Counted from the first letter of the stretch, positions 22,125 to 35,302 are shown. The stretch: DNA of 64,000 nt from Malania oleifera (GCF_029873635.1 NC_080422.1:1282001-1346000); one strand, 5' to 3'. Notes: generated by a model not told the origin, from the letters alone. Program-made: numbers and translations.

Positions 22125-22280
22125 GGATTATAAATGATTTAGAAAAATGAATAATTGTAATTTAGACTTATGGTATTTTAAAAATTAACTAATAATGTTT
22201 GAGATTGTAATTAAAAATGTTTTTTAAAAAAGTTGTTTATTTAAGCTTAATTGACTCATAATACTTCCCCATTTAGTAGG
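21542..22280. other. GBSSI 3' UTR and downstream spacer
   Basis: The first ~350 bp after the stop are the likely 3' UTR. An (AAT)n microsatellite lies at about 22092-22122. I see no further gene. Confidence 0.5.
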
Positions 22281-22289
22281 GTGAGCAAT

Positions 22290-22542
22290 TTGTTGTGAGA
22301 GAGATTCTTGAGGAAGATATGATCGGTGAAAAGAGTAATCGAAAGCAATTGAAATAAAGATGATGTGGCTTAAAGTATGACAACCACTAAAGGTGTAAAG
22401 AGGCAAGAACATATTTAAGAAAAGTGATCATAAATTTTTATTTTATTAAGTTATTTGATGAAGATCTAGTAAAAGCATAAATTCGAGTTGAAGATATGAT
22501 ATGGATAAGTAGAGTGAGGAATATGTATGTATTGAACATTTG
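22290..22542 (+). mobile_element. RTE-type LINE relic, left part
   Basis: The sequence before the LINE 2 target site gives a decayed plus-strand translation ending EHLKKMKK, resembling the EALK.MK segment before the RT domain of plant RTE elements. It should be continuous with 29614-30215 once LINE 2 is ignored. Evidence on this side alone is weak. Confidence 0.4.
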
Positions 22543-22695
22543 AAAAAGATGAAAAAGGTGGAGTCTGATAAGATTAACAAGATTTGTGGAGGGTGATTTC
22601 TCGGTCACTTATTTAGGTGTCCCGGCTGTTTCTGAGCGTTTAATGATTAGATCCTTGGAGCCTTTGGTTTAAAAAATAAAAAGTAAGGTGGTAGG

Positions 22696-23274
22696 GTGGA
22701 AGTAGCGCTGCCTTCACAAGGTGGTCGTCTAATTCTTTTAAAGCATGTTCTAACTTGTATGGCAATTCATTTGTTGGCGGTATTAGACATTTCGAAGGCA
22801 GATCAAAAGAAGATAAATTCAATCCTTTCAACGTTCTTTTGGGGTGAGATAAATGGAAAGCCGAAAGTGAAGTGGTGCTCGTGGTCTAAGCTGTGCAAGC
22901 CCACTAGTGAGGGTGGTTTAGGTGTTCGTGATTTTGGTGAAGTTCAAGAATCTCTGCATATGAAATTTGCTTGGAGGTTCATGACTATAGATAATCTTTG
23001 GATAAAATTTTTTCGTGCTAAATATGTGAAACAAGGACATATCTCTTTGGTGGTTCCTAAAGACTCGAGTTCTAGGTTTTGGAGATCTGTTATGTGGGTT
23101 TTACCTCAGGTGACGGAGAACGCACAGCTGAAGATAAAGAATGGAAAGGGTTCGTTGTGGTTTGATAATTGGTTGGTTAGTGGCCTGCCTTGTTTGCAAT
23201 TTAACAATATCCAAAACCCTTTGTTGAATATTAAAATGTGTGGGTGGATGGTGCCTTGGATATGCAGCACTTAG
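22696..23274 (+). pseudogene. LINE 2 ORF2 fragment: end of RT and connection region
   Basis: A 192-codon open frame with LIKHVLTCMAIHLLAVLDI, then STFFWGE, KVKWCSWSKLCKP, GGLGVRDFGE and SLWFDNWLVSG, all in the order known from plant L1 ORF2. Frame interruptions lie on either side. Confidence 0.85.
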
Positions 23275-23340
23275 TAGAGTTGGTTGCTAATGACAAAACC
23301 GAAGAAGTCATTCAGAATATTGCTTGTGGGAGACGAGGTG

Positions 23341-23803
23341 TGTTGGGAATTAACAACAAATTCCCGAAACCTGTGAGAAACAAAATAGAGAAAGAGTACA
23401 CGCCAAAGAAAAATCAATCACACGCACAAGACAGTATTTATATGGTTTGGCAATTTTGCCTACGTCCACGAAGTTGTAGGAATTTCACTATTATCAGGAA
23501 GAAAAATACAGAGAGTATGGTAGTACAATGTTTTCTCTCTCGTTCTTTCGCGAAGTGTGACCACTTACCCTAATCATCCAAAAACAATCATTTATATGCT
23601 GCACACAGGGTTTCGAATGGGCTACACAACAAGCCCAAAAAATTTTTCCGGGGTCATTGCCCGCGGACCCCTGTAAGTACGACTTGGGCTTACGGCCTAG
23701 TCCTTCGCTCCATGAACTAAGCCTTAAGATATAAAACTCTCATTAAAGAAAAGTTGAGTCATTATCCAAATTGAACGCAACTAGGCTCCACAAAAGCCCA
23801 ACA
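23341..23803 (-). repeat. 3' LTR of the copia element
   Basis: 463 bp, TGTTGGGAATT...AAAGCCCAACA in plus orientation, next to the polypurine tract (23804-23818). Confidence 0.93.
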
Positions 23804-26800
23804 AATCTCCCACTTGGAGACTAGTTCAATCACCAATATCAACTGCAATCCTTCAAATGAACAATCTCTCATCCCTGCAATTCATCCTCATGTCCTCAAG
23901 TTAGAAGACCAACCGAAGTTGCACATAGCTTCAACTTCTTAATAGTGACACTCTTAGTCAACATATCTACCGGGTTCTTAGATCCACAGATATTCTCTAG
24001 TATTATTAGCTTATCTTCAACAAGGTAACGGATAAAGTGGTATTTTGTCTGTATATGTTTCGACTTTGAATGAAAAGTCGAATTTTTAGTAAGAAAAATT
24101 ACACTCTGACTGTCACTGTGTAGAATGTCCATATTTTGCTTCTTACCCAATTCGTCTAAGAAACCATATAGTCAAATCATCTCCTTTCCAGCTTCAATTG
24201 CTGCAACATACTCAGTTTCTGTAGTAGACAAAGTAACAATCTTTTGTAGATTTGAAGCCAAAGATATAGTTGTACCACCCAAAGTAAATAAAAACCCAGT
24301 AGTACTCTTTCTACTATCATTATTATCAACAAAATCAGCGTCTACATAACCCTGCAGTTTCAAACTTGCACCTGTGAAGCAAAGACATGTATCTGATGAA
24401 CCCCTCATATATCTCAGAATCCACTTGACTGCCTCCCAATGCTGCTTTTCTAGCCTACTTATGAATTTGTTCACAACTCCCACTGTATGTGCAATGTCTG
24501 GTCTTGTACACACCATAACATACATCAAGCTGCCAATAGTTAAGGCATAGGGCACCTTGCTCATATGGTCCCTTTCTTCTTCTATCTTCAGTGATTGTTC
24601 CTTGCTTAGTTTGAAATGACTACCCAAGGGTGTGCTCACTGGTTTAGCTTCATTTATGTTGAACCTGCTAAAAATTTTCTTCACATACTCTGACTGTGAA
24701 AGTTTTAATGTACCATTAGCCTTGTCTCTAATGATTCTCATTCCAAGGATTTTCTTTGCAGCTCTCAAATCCTTCATTGCAAACTGTTTTGACAATTACT
24801 TCTTCAGATTATTAATCTCCTCAATGCTAGACCCTGCATTGAGCATATCATCTACATATAACAGTAAAATGATGTAAGAATTGTTAAAGAACTTAACATA
24901 ACAACAGTGATCATCTCCACATCTCTTGAACCCAATTTTATGCATAAAACTATCAAATTTCTTATACCACTGTCTTGGAGCTTGTTTTAGATCATACAAG
25001 CTCTTTTTCAGTTTGTAGACTAAATTCTCTTGTCCCTAGACAATGAACCCTTATGGCTGAATCATGTAAATGTCTTCCTCCAAGTCACCATGAAGGAATG
25101 TCATTTTCATATTTAACTGCTCAAGATGTAGATTTTCTACGGCCACCATTCCCAGTACCAGTCTAATTGTTGACATCTTCACAACTGGAGAAAATATTTC
25201 TGTGAAGTCAATATCCTCCTTCTGCTGGAACCCTTTGACAACTAATCTGGCTTTGTAGCGCTTTCTACTATCATGTTCATTCTTTATTTGTATACCCACT
25301 TGTTGTGCAAAGCCTTCTTCCCTACTAGCAATTCAGTCCACTCCCATGTCTGATTCCCTAACAAGGAATCCATCTCATCCTTCTTGGCTAACTCCCACTT
25401 GTTTTTGAACTTTCATCATGCAAGGCTTCATCATAACACTCTGACTCACCACCATCAGTTAGCGGGAGATAATTTAGAGCAGGTGAATAACGCTATGGAG
25501 GTCTAATGGTCTTGGAAGATCTACGGACTGCAGCTACAAGTGTATTCTGATTTACTTGTGATCCTATGTTCTCCTTATCATCTTCAGCCCTTTCCTGGAC
25601 AGTACTTTCAGTCAACTCATTTAAGTTAACAAACTCATATTTCTTCTGATCTATCTCTGTGACATCTGACACTACAATTGACATGTCCTTGTACATAACA
25701 TGTTCATTAAATATCACAATTCTTCTTCTAATGATTTTCCTGTTTTGTTCATCCCAAAACCGATAGCCAAATTTCTCATCACCATAGCCAATGAAATAAT
25801 ACATTTTGGACTTTGCATCAAGTTTACTACGAGCATTAAAATCAATATGAACATAAGAAATACAACGAAAAACTTTTAAGTAAGAAAACTTTACCTCTTT
25901 ATTGCTCCAAAGCTCTTTAGGAAGTCTGAACTCCATGGGAACTGAAGGTCCTCGGTTTATCAGATAAGTTGTAGTACTAACAACATCAGTTCAGAAAGTT
26001 TTTGGTAGTCCAGCATGCAACCTCATACTCCTAACACACTCATTGAAAGTTATGTTCATGCGCTCAGCCACACCATTTTGTTGTGGTGTCCTAAGAATGG
26101 TCTTTTCCATTCTGATTCCATGTGCAGCACAATACTCTTTGAACCCTCCATCTATGTACTCTCCTACATTTTCTGATCTCAAACACTTTACTTTCAAACA
26201 TGTCTCTGTCTCAACCATAGCCTTCCACTTCTTAAAAGTTTCAAATACATCATATTTATTTTTCAGAAAATAAACTCATACCTTTCTGGTTGAGTCATCA
26301 ATGAAAGTAACGTAATACCTTGAACCTCCAAGGGATGCAACGGGAGAAGGCCCCCATAAATCTGTGTGCACTAACTCCAATTTTTCAGGCTTTGGTGTTC
26401 TGCCACTTTTCAAGAAACTCACCATTTTCTGCTTTCCTAAGATGCAGCTTTCACACAAGTCAAAATCAACAAACTTCAATTCTAGTAGTTTCCCTTTTGA
26501 TAGCAGCATCTTCATCCCTTTCTCACTTATGTGACCAAGTCTGCGGTGTCATAAGCTTGTATCAGTACTTGCTTCAGCAACTGCAATTGTGTCTCTTGGA
26601 CTTGAGGTCATGTATAGAGTACCAGATTTCTTTTCATGAGCCAATACTCTGGCTCCCTTTGTAACCTTCCAAGTGTCACCAGCAAATAATATTGCATGCC
26701 CTTCATCATCAAGTTGTTCGACAGAAATCAAATTTCTTCTCAGGTCAGGAATATGTCATACCTTCTCCAGTAACCAAACAGACCCATTGGGCAATGACAT

Positions 26801-27832
26801 CCGGATGTTTCACATACCCACAACATCAAAGGATGTACCATCAATCAAATACTCCTTACCAAAATCTCCTAGTACATAGTTTTGTATGATTTCATGGTGT
26901 GAAGTGGTATGAAACGAAGCTCTTGAGTCCAAAACCCAATCATCAAGTGGACTGTCTACTACAAGAAGTAATGCATCCTGTACCTCTTCTATTACAACAT
27001 TAGCGGAATCATCCTTATTCTTCTTCTTAAGACTTTTGCATTGTCTCCTAAAGTGACCCGTTTTCCCACTATTCCAGCATTGTCCATTTTGGCCAAATCC
27101 AGATTTACTTATGTTTCGATTATAGTTTCTGGATTTTGATCTACCCCGATCTGAATTTCGGTCATTACCTCTGCCTCGTCTCAAGGTTTAGGGCAAAACC
27201 GGATTGTGAGGTTTCACCCGCATCTCTTCTGCGAATCTTCTCAGCTAGAATTAAGTCTCGTATATCATTATACTTCAGTTTTTCTTTTTCAGTAGAGTTG
27301 CTTACTGTCATCCTCATTGCCTCCCAACTATTTGGCAACGAAGCCAAAACGATCAGTGCACGAATCTCATCATCAAAATCAATTTCTACAGACGATAATT
27401 GATTTGTGATAGTATTAAATTCATTCAGATGTGTTGTGCTATTGATGCATTCTCTGTTATCTTCAAATTAAACAATTTCTTCATCAGATGTACCTTGTTA
27501 TTTTCTAACGGTTTTTCATACATTCCAGACAAAGCCTTCATCAGATCTGCTGTAGTCTTCTCCTTCACAACGTTGTGTACAACAGACCTAAACAGAGTTA
27601 ATCTTATAACTCCCAGTACTTGTCTATCAAGGAGAGTTCATTTTTCATCCTTCATAGTAGCAGATTTTTCTCCTAGAAGCTGCAGATGTAACTTCTTCCC
27701 ATAGAGATAATTCTCGATCTGCATCCTCAAGAATCCAAAGTCTGTACCATAAAAATTTTCTATTCCAGACGCCGTTCTTGCTTCCTCTGCCATTGCTCCC
27801 ACTCAAACCTTACCTTAGGCTCTGATACCAAT

Positions 27833-28299
27833 TGTTGGGAATTAACAACAAATTTCCGAAACCTGTGAAAAACAAAACAGAGAAAGAATACACGCCAAAG
27901 AAAAATCAATCGCGCACAAGACAATATTTACGTGATTTGACAATTTTTCCTACGTCCACGAAGTTGTAGGGATTTCCCTATTATCAGAAAGAAAAATACA
28001 AAGAGTGCGGCGGTACAATGCTCTCTCTCTCTCTCGCGCTCTCGTGAAGTGTGACCACTTATCCTGATCACCCAAAAATAATCATTTTATATGCTGCGCA
28101 TAGGGTTCCGAATGAGTTACAAAACGGGCCCAAAAATTTTTTCATGGGTCATTGCCCCCGGACCCCCATGAGTATGCCTTGGGCTTTACGACCCAATTCT
28201 TCGCTCCATGGACTAAGTCTTAGGATAGAAAACTCTCATTAAAGAAAAGTCGAGTCATCATCCAAATTGAACGCAACTAGGCTCCACAAAAGCCCAACA
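27833..28299 (-). repeat. 5' LTR of the copia element
   Basis: 467 bp, same ends as the 3' LTR, directly followed on the minus strand by the tRNA-Met primer-binding site. Confidence 0.93.
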
Positions 28300-28304
28300 A
28301 GGTG

Positions 28305-29390
28305 AGGATATTCTAATTTGGAAACTCAATGATAAAGGAAGCTTCACGTCGTGCTTGGGATTTAATTTGAGTCAAAAGGCCTCATGTAAGGGATGTGTAT
28401 TGGTTGTGGCACAATCTCTTGCCAAAGAAGGTCAGCATATGTGTTTGGAAAGCTCGTTTTGATAGCTTCCCGTTGGATGAGAAAGTTCAATCCTTGGGAA
28501 TTGCTCTTGCTTCTCGGTGTAACTGTTGTGAGCTGGGGCAAACAGAAACCTTGAATCATGTGCTTTGTTCGAGCGAGATTGCTGTGAAGGTTTGGGATCT
28601 TGCCGCTACAGCCTTGGGAGTTCCTTGTACGACTGCAGTTTCTTAGATTTGTTGTGTTCAACAATGGTTTACTTATGGTAAGAAATCGATTTAGAGGGGT
28701 GTAATCATTGGTATCTTACCAAGTTTAATAACTTGGAGACTTTGGATGCATCGTTGTAAAGCCCGAATGAAAGGTGCTAAGGAATCGGCTGAAGGAGTTT
28801 GGTTGGCAATTAAGGTTTAGCTTAAGAGGATTTTGGAGAATATGAGAACAAGTGAATCCCTTTCAACTCAGGATAGCAAAGTTCTAAGTGCTCTTGAGAT
28901 TCCAATTATTACTCCGAAGGCACGGACTCCTCGTGTTGTTAGGTGGGGGATTCCTCGGGTCGGATTCGTAAGGCTGAACGTAGATGGTAGTTTTCGCGGG
29001 AATCCAGGGACTTGTGGAGGGGGTGGTGTGATTCGAGTTTGCAGCGGGGATTTCCTAGGTGCTTATTCGTCCTTCTTTGACTATGGTACTAATAATAAAG
29101 TCGGACTTAGGGCCCTAACGGAAGGAGTGCGGATGTGCAAAGAGATGGGTTATATGAATGTGGAGATTGAATGTGGCTCTAATGTAGTGGTCGATTGGGT
29201 TCGTTCTCGGAAATGCATGGTATGGTATTTGTGGCATCTTTGGGAAGAGTTGCTTAAGACTCTTTCCATGATTAATTTTACCATTGCTTGCCAATTCAGA
29301 GAAGGAAATAAGGCTGCGAATTTCTTGGCATGTCAGGGAGAGGAAGACACCACTATGAGATATCTGGAGTTTGATTCTTTACCTCTTTAG
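28305..29390 (+). pseudogene. LINE 2 ORF2: zf-RVT and RNase H
   Basis: After the copia insertion the LINE continues with LPKKVSICVWKARFDSFPL, a Cys/His zinc-finger region (CNCCELGQTETLNHVLC), and a 185-codon frame (28833-29390). The latter carries RNase H features: LNVDGSFRGNPGTCGGGG, EIECGSNVVVDWV and FREGNKAANFLA. The catalytic Asp in NVDGS is kept. At least one stop separates the two parts. Confidence 0.85.
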
Positions 29391-29613
29391 TTAGAGACAA
29401 GATACGACTTGATAAAATTAGTCTTCCTAATTTAAGAGTCTAATGTGTTGTTTTGTCTTCGTTTTCCTTTTTTCCTTTTCGATACATTTTGTTTCTATAT
29501 GTTTGTAATTTGCTTTGCTGGAACCACGGGTTTTTTCTGCTTTAAGTTAGAGGTTTTCTAATAAAGTAAGGAGGTGCCGTCCTCTTTTACAAAAAAAAAA
29601 AAAAGATGAAAAA

Positions 29614-30039
29614 AAGTGACTTGCACTTATTAACATAGAAAAACCATATAATATGATACAAAGAATTTAGATGGTGGGATTTAAACTAATTAAAAAAGGT
29701 AAGTCATAAGCAAAAATATTTATATCTTTTAGGATGTAAATAGATACACACACCAGCAATAATTAATCAAGTATAGGGTTTAAAAAAATTTCCATCTGTA
29801 AATTGAGGGTCTAGTTTAAATTTTTATTTTCTTTATCTTAGTGATAGATGAACTAATTAGAAATATTCAAAATGATGAAATTGGAGATAAAGAAAATAAA
29901 ACAATATACATAATGTAATATTTATTATTTCAGGAAAGTTGTTGGAGAAAAAATTTAAAACTTGACAATAATGAAATTCATAATAATTGTAAGTATCGAT
30001 ATATTGGATCTATTCTGCAAGTTGAAATTAAAATTTTAA

Positions 30040-30095
<56 letters not shown>

Positions 30096-30215
30096 TTTAA
30101 AGCAATAGAAAGTAGAAGTACTCTCCATGATAAAATTTCACAAAGAGTTTTGCTTGGTGACTATAAGATCAATTATATTATATGAATCAAAATGTTATTT
30201 CATAAGAATGCTAGT
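29614..30215 (+). mobile_element. RTE-type LINE relic, right part
   Basis: Decayed translations show VIDELIRNIQ (reverse-transcriptase region before the catalytic box) at about 29840-29870 and KYRYIGSILQVEI at about 29990-30020. They end LYESKC near 30180-30195, matching the LGSI.Q and AMLYESECW motifs of plant RTE elements. An (AT)n tract (about 30036-30092) has expanded inside it. It is the older host into which LINE 2 inserted. Confidence 0.65.
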
Positions 30216-30221
30216 GTAGAT

Positions 30222-30346
30222 GACTCAGTTTGAATTTCAGCTCTTAAACTCAAATTTGCATGAATTTGTACAAGCTAAAACACAAAATTATATAACTTTT
30301 CATCCAAATTTAAGCTTGAAATTCATGCTTCCAAACACTACACTAT
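30222..30346. mobile_element. Foldback MITE of the TTTGGAAGC family, copy 1
   Basis: About 120 bp with arms CAGTTTGAATTTCAGCTC and complement of GAAATTCATGCTTCCAAACAC; the core ...AATTATATAACTTTTCATCCAAATT is like other copies in the window. Confidence 0.5.
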
Positions 30347-30350
30347 TTGA

Positions 30351-31097
30351 GAAATGACAACCAAAAAAAAAAAAAAAATGTTACTAATCTTAGCTAATGA
30401 AACTTAAGACTCAATCATCCTAACCTAACTATTTATAATTATAAAATCAATTTGGTTGTTGAACTTAAGCTAATAATTACTCAAGACAAAGGGCACCAAT
30501 CACAGTAATGATAAGTAACTAATTGATGGTGCCATATGAAATTAACCAAAGCCCCACTATATATAATATATATCTTGCTTTACATTGAATTGTCAATTCA
30601 ATTTGGTACAAAGTCCAAGAACCATTTTTAAAATTGTGGCAAGAGGCAAATGATTCAGATGGGTTTTGTTAGTTAGTTAGTTAGTTAGCTTGGTGGTTAA
30701 TTAGTTGTGTTCTTCTCCATAGTCCTCCTCCCCTTGAAATCTATATTTAACCTTTACCTACCCCAGCAATAACTGAAGGCACATTCCTTCTTTCAATTAC
30801 GAATCGAGCATCCTTGCTTTTTGTTAATTAGTTAATATTTAATCACAACCCAAGTGATCATTTTTATTTATAATTTTTCACATTTTCCTGATTTCTATGC
30901 CAAAAATTTTAGCCTTTTGGGAAAATTTTTCGTAATTAGAAAATACTAACTATCTACAATTTTACAAACATGTATTTCAATTTTAATTTGGTGAATTCCA
31001 TACAAATAATCATTAGGGATCCAATTATATGCTTCTTTGGGTTTTAGTTAAGCTCGTTAAATTTAAAATATATTTTTGTAAAGCTCTTACTAAAATT
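30351..31097 (+). repeat. Direct duplication, copy 1 (about 750 bp)
   Basis: Runs from GAAATGACAACC to AAAGCTCTTACTAAAATT and matches 38303-39102 in the same orientation, with small indels. Shared landmarks include CAAGACAAAGGGCACCAA, GCTTTACATTGAATTGTCAA, TTCTTCTCCATAGTCCTCCT and AGCCTTTTGGGAAAA. No protein-coding frame or TE domain is visible. It has TATA-like sequence and could be an old promoter region or an unknown repeat. Confidence 0.85.
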
Positions 31098-31319
31098 CCT
31101 TTCGTAATATATCCCATGCTCATTTTTTTTTATTATCAAAATTGGGTAAGTGAGTGGCCAAGAAGGAATAGTGTTCAGTTCCCACAGCTCGTGCATATAT
31201 GGCGTGTCTTTTTTATTGTCTATTACTAAGGACACGTACAAATGGAGGTTGAGACTACAATTGTACTTTTTGCATGGGATAATCGCACATAAATCATTGT
31301 TTCGACACAGATAGTAACT

Positions 31320-32584
31320 TAAAGTTATCCTAATTAAATGATCAAGATTCGAATCATTATATTTAAATGACCAATATCTTTCAATCAAATGACCTGGCGC
31401 TTCAGCATAATATTTACATTGGGCATTAGGATCGTATCCTTTTTGGTAAGGAGGTTGCACTGGTACTCCTGGTATCAGGACAACCAACTAAATTTTTAAC
31501 AGTTGCAAGAAAATTTTCACATAAGTCGTCGGGATGGGCTAAATGTCCTTTCTCCTTGTCTCCCTTGGAAATATTATTTCTAGGGCCTGAACATTCTACT
31601 ACCTAGGAGTTGATGACAAACCAAAAGAAATCATGGGGTTGTGCACTCCGCTGAACTAAACTGTTTACTATGGGATTGAATGTTGTGTTATCATTAGTCC
31701 ATCTGACATTGCTTTCTCTATAAGGGCGACCTTGTATGGCTTGTACTTCTCCATCCTTCTTTTTGCCTATTTCTTTGTCCATCCTCTCTATCTTAAATGC
31801 TCCTTCAATTCTTTCTCCAGTGGTTACCAAGTCTATAAAACTTTAGGAAGTGCTTCCAATGAGATGACTGAAGTATGAATCTTTGAGGGTATTCACAAAT
31901 AAAGAGATCGCCTCTTCATCCTCAACCAAAGGATGCACTTGTGCTACTACTTCCTTCCAACGATAGACATACTCTTTGAATGATTCACTCGACTTCTCTA
32001 TATTTAGTAAATTCAACCTATTCGAAATCATTTCAATTGCATGCATGTACTGAGCATTGAAGGCATAAGCTAAATCCTTCCAAGTGCAAACCTTCGTATA
32101 TTCTATGTGGATATACCATTACATGTTTGCCATAGTCAAGCTATCTTGGAAGCAAAGGATAAGCAACTTGTCACCATTAGCAGTCATCTATTGACAATAT
32201 ATTTTCAAATGAGTGACTGGATATGTGGACCCATTGAACCTTTCAAAATTCAAAACTTTAAACTTTGGTGGTAAAACCACCTTGGGCACAAATGAAAAGC
32301 ATCCTTTGATCGAAACACACTTATTTCTTCCACAACTTGTAATCGTTCCTCCAATACCTCATATTTACGATTCACCTAAGAGCTAAGGGCTTGTTCTCTA
32401 GCATTAGCTTTCCCCTTTTCTTCAGTATTAGGAATTATGATTGGTGGCACTTGCATATTTTCACTCCCAGTTTGTCTAAACCTTGGGATTGAATGCAAAC
32501 CTAATGTTGCTGGCATGAATGGGTGCGAGCTTAGTCTCGAGCCTTTCTCCACATTCATTAGTTACGGAGATAGGAGGAGTTAAA
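31320..32584 (-). mobile_element. Ty3/gypsy gag relic, Tat/Ogre-like, antisense
   Basis: Minus-strand translations show THLKIYCQ, DKLLILCFQDSLT and TWKDLAYAFNAQY near 32230-32060, then SFKEYVYRWKEVVAQVHPL, TTGERIEGAFK at about 31815, and KGYDPNAQCKYYAEAPGHLIE at about 31440-31370. This is the order of the gag region of plant Tat-lineage elements. The relic is broken in several places and lacks the rest of the polyprotein here. Upstream (minus strand) it runs into the LTR insertion at 32590; flanking element sequence probably resumes beyond 37320. Confidence 0.8.
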
Positions 32585-32859
32585 GACCCTGTAGGTGTCA
32601 ATTTTAGCTTTGTTTTCTATATTTAATTTGGTATGGAAATATGCTAAAAAATGGTCTAGATTCGAATTCAATTTGTGGATCCAATCCATTGAACTAAGCC
32701 TAGTGACTCGATCCACTTGGCCGAGTTGTCCCGACCCATTTGATTTAAGGACCCGTAGACCCGAGACCCAAATCCAATTTGGATCTAGGTCCATTAATAC
32801 TCGAGCCCAAATGTGTTTTTGAATAAATATTGAAGCCCAATTTCAAAAGCTCAAATTAT

Positions 32860-33010
32860 TTAAAAATAATTATGGGCCTCAGCCTAAATCCATTTAAAAG
32901 TCTACAGTGGCTTGAGCCCAAGTTTGTTTAAAAACTTATTGTGGGCCTGAGCCCAAATCCATTAAAAAGTTCACAGTGAGCTTGAGCCCAAGTGTGTTTA
33001 AAGGCCAATT
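32860..33010 (+). repeat. GGCCTGAGCCCAAAT tandem-like repeats in the Tat-like LTR
   Basis: A roughly 70-bp unit alternating GGCCTGAGCCCAAATCCATT and CAGTGGCTTGAGCCCAAGT recurs about two and a half times here and continues after the nested LTR at 35316-35370. Confidence 0.7.
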
Positions 33011-33015
33011 GTGGG

Positions 33016-35259
33016 TGTAATACCCCAACCCCGAAGGGTTTAGGATATTTATTTTTTACCATTGATTTACAGTGGAAGTAAATAAATTCAATTATTATTA
33101 AATCAGAGTGTTAATTATTCATATTACAATCATTTATTTCAAAAGAAGAAAAATTACACAAGCATAAATATTTGACATCATACTAATATTTCTAATCAAT
33201 CCTTATTTTTTTCTATCACCACCTGCATGTTTGCTAAGCCTGATTTCTAACATGTCCTTCAGAGTTATCTAAAATAAAATTATGATTGGGGTGCGACGAC
33301 ACTCAGTAAGTAAATAAGATTATTATTAGTATGTGGCAAAAATGAGTTTTTTAAAAATTTCGTAAAATAATATTTAATACGATAACTTCAAAACTGCTTC
33401 TAAAATAAATGTGAATCTAAAAATTTTTACATAAAACTTTTACCATCAACTATAACAGTAAAATTTAATAACCATATACTGTGACCGTTAAATTAAACTT
33501 TTAACTATAAAACTATAAAAATAGCTAATTATATACATACATATACTTCTCCTTATAAGTTTCCTTTAAATCGTCATTTAGGCACAAGAATGATCATTTT
33601 CATATAAACTTATATTTTTCCTTCAAATCATTAATAATTCTGTACATGTAATTAAATATGTATAAACATATACTATAAAAACCACGCTTAGGCCTGTTTG
33701 TCGTAAGTCATGTTTACCTCTATGACTGTGTTGTACGGTCCGAAGACTGGACTTAGCTGGCTGGCCGACCAAACTAAATCAATGTACGTAAACATTAAGT
33801 GAGATTTTCCTTATTAAGTCCTGGTCCGGAACCAGGTGTGCACTCAGGAGAAATCTACTAACATAAATAACCACTTTATAAACAGTGTGGGTGCACTCTA
33901 ATCCATTTAAACTTTAAACTGCGGTACCGAGTATCTGTAACTTTGAACTTTCGTTGCCATAAGGGGTTTTAAAATCATCTTATTATAATTTATACAATTT
34001 AAAATAATATCATGAAAATCTCATCTTTACTCATATTTTCATGAAACATACAGCATAAAAATAAACTCATGCCACACAATTTTTGTGTTAAAAATATATA
34101 TATATTTTTTTTTTGAATAAAAAGAAATGCTGAAAATTTACCCGAGGGGGTTAGAACAATTTTTAACCCAAAAATAAATGCAAGTATATTAAAGATAGAA
34201 CTGATATAATTAATTATGCGTAAAAAAATAAACTCATGGAAATTTTATGGAACTAACATAATTGAAATTTGCTTACGAAATAAATTCGGGTATGAATTTT
34301 AAATAAAAAAAACTAATATAATGAAATTTACTTACCTCTTCTTTTACCTTGTGCTACAAACACAATAACTATCTCTAAGAAATGAGATCGAAAAAAGTGG
34401 GTGAGTGAGAACTTACTCAAAAATTCTCTCTCCACCACTAATTCTTTCACTCACTAATCATTTTCTTTCTTGGATAAATTGTTGTGAAAAATGAAAGTTG
34501 AGAGCTTACTATTTATAGGAAAATTTTGGGGAAGATAGGAATTTGTAAAAATGTGGGAAGAGGGGTGAAATTAAAGAATGGGCAAGGGATGGGTTAGGTA
34601 TGGACTAAGTATGGGATGGGGATGGAAGTCATATGGGAGTGCTTGCCACCACTCTCATTTAATTAAATTTTAATTAATTAATTATTTATTTTATTTATTT
34701 ATTTATTTATTTAATCATTATTATCATTGTTATTACTTTTAAGCTATTTTTAGTATTTATTTATTTTATTATTTATTTTTGAAAAAAAATTAATTTTAAA
34801 TTTTGAAAACTCATGTGAGCCCCACATGGTCTTGTGGGTCCCACACAACTTCGAGACCAAGTGGATCCTACATACATAACTCAAATAATTCTCATACGAT
34901 TTTATGAGCCCTACACAGCTTCGAGACTCGTGTAAACCTTCACACGACTTCGAGACTCATGTGAGCCCCAAACAATCTTGTGAGCCCCGCATAGGATACC
35001 TATATTATTATTATTTTATTATATATTTTTACAAATTATGTCAGTCAAAACATTATTTTATGTACTTTTTTACGTATACAAACAGTGTCTACCTTGTTTT
35101 ATCCTATGAAATTCCATTTTAACCAGGCTGACCTCCAAGGAGCGACTGAACCACAATGGTCTCTGAGTACTCGCTTAGATAAGGTCTTTCTTAGGCATCA
35201 AACATGGAATCAAAGATTCTAATACAGAAACACTTTCGTTTTGATACTAACTAAATGAC

Positions 35260-35302
<43 letters not shown>

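Larger units (their letters stand above)
23341..28299 (-). mobile_element. Ty1/copia retrotransposon with both LTRs (Tnt1/Tork-like)
   Basis: A 4,959-bp element with perfect 5-bp target duplication AGGTG (23336-23340 and 28300-28304), LTRs at 23341-23803 and 27833-28299, and matching TGTTGGG...CCCAACA ends. On the minus strand after the 5' LTR is a primer-binding site ATTGGTATCAGAGCC (27818-27832, tRNA-Met type). Then come gag with a CCHC knuckle (CWNSGKTGHFRRQC, about 27090), protease, integrase (about 26515-25990), reverse transcriptase with a YVDD box (about 24870), and RNase H (about 24600-23900). A polypurine tract CAAGTGGGAGATT abuts the 3' LTR. All domains are recognisable but the coding region is broken in several places, so it is a fossil. 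The two LTRs differ by roughly one site in ten by eye, pointing to an insertion millions of years old. Confidence 0.93.
22557..29604 (+). mobile_element. L1-type LINE 2, 5'-truncated, split by a copia element
   Basis: The LINE starts within the RT domain (VTYLGVPAVSERL at about 22600). It continues through LIKHVLTCMAIHLLAVLDI, KWCSWSKLCKPTSEGGLGVR and LWFDNWL up to 23340, is interrupted by the copia element (23341-28299), and resumes at 28305 with DILIWKLNDKGSF. The zf-RVT region (SRCNCCELGQTETLNHVLC) is at about 28515-28575, RNase H at 28833-29390, and the 3' UTR ends GCCGTCCTCTTTTAC plus an A-tail (29591-29604). GATGAAAAA follows the tail and also precedes 22557 (22548-22556, with AAAAA before it), giving a target-site duplication of about 14 bp. 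Same family as LINE 1. Confidence 0.85.

Noticed and set aside
31097-31355. Extension of the direct duplication to the GCACATAAATCATT...GATCAA-ATTCGAA block
   Set aside because: The shared block (about 31277-31352 versus 39103-39180) is only loosely similar and overlaps the end of the gag relic, so it was not counted as part of the duplication.
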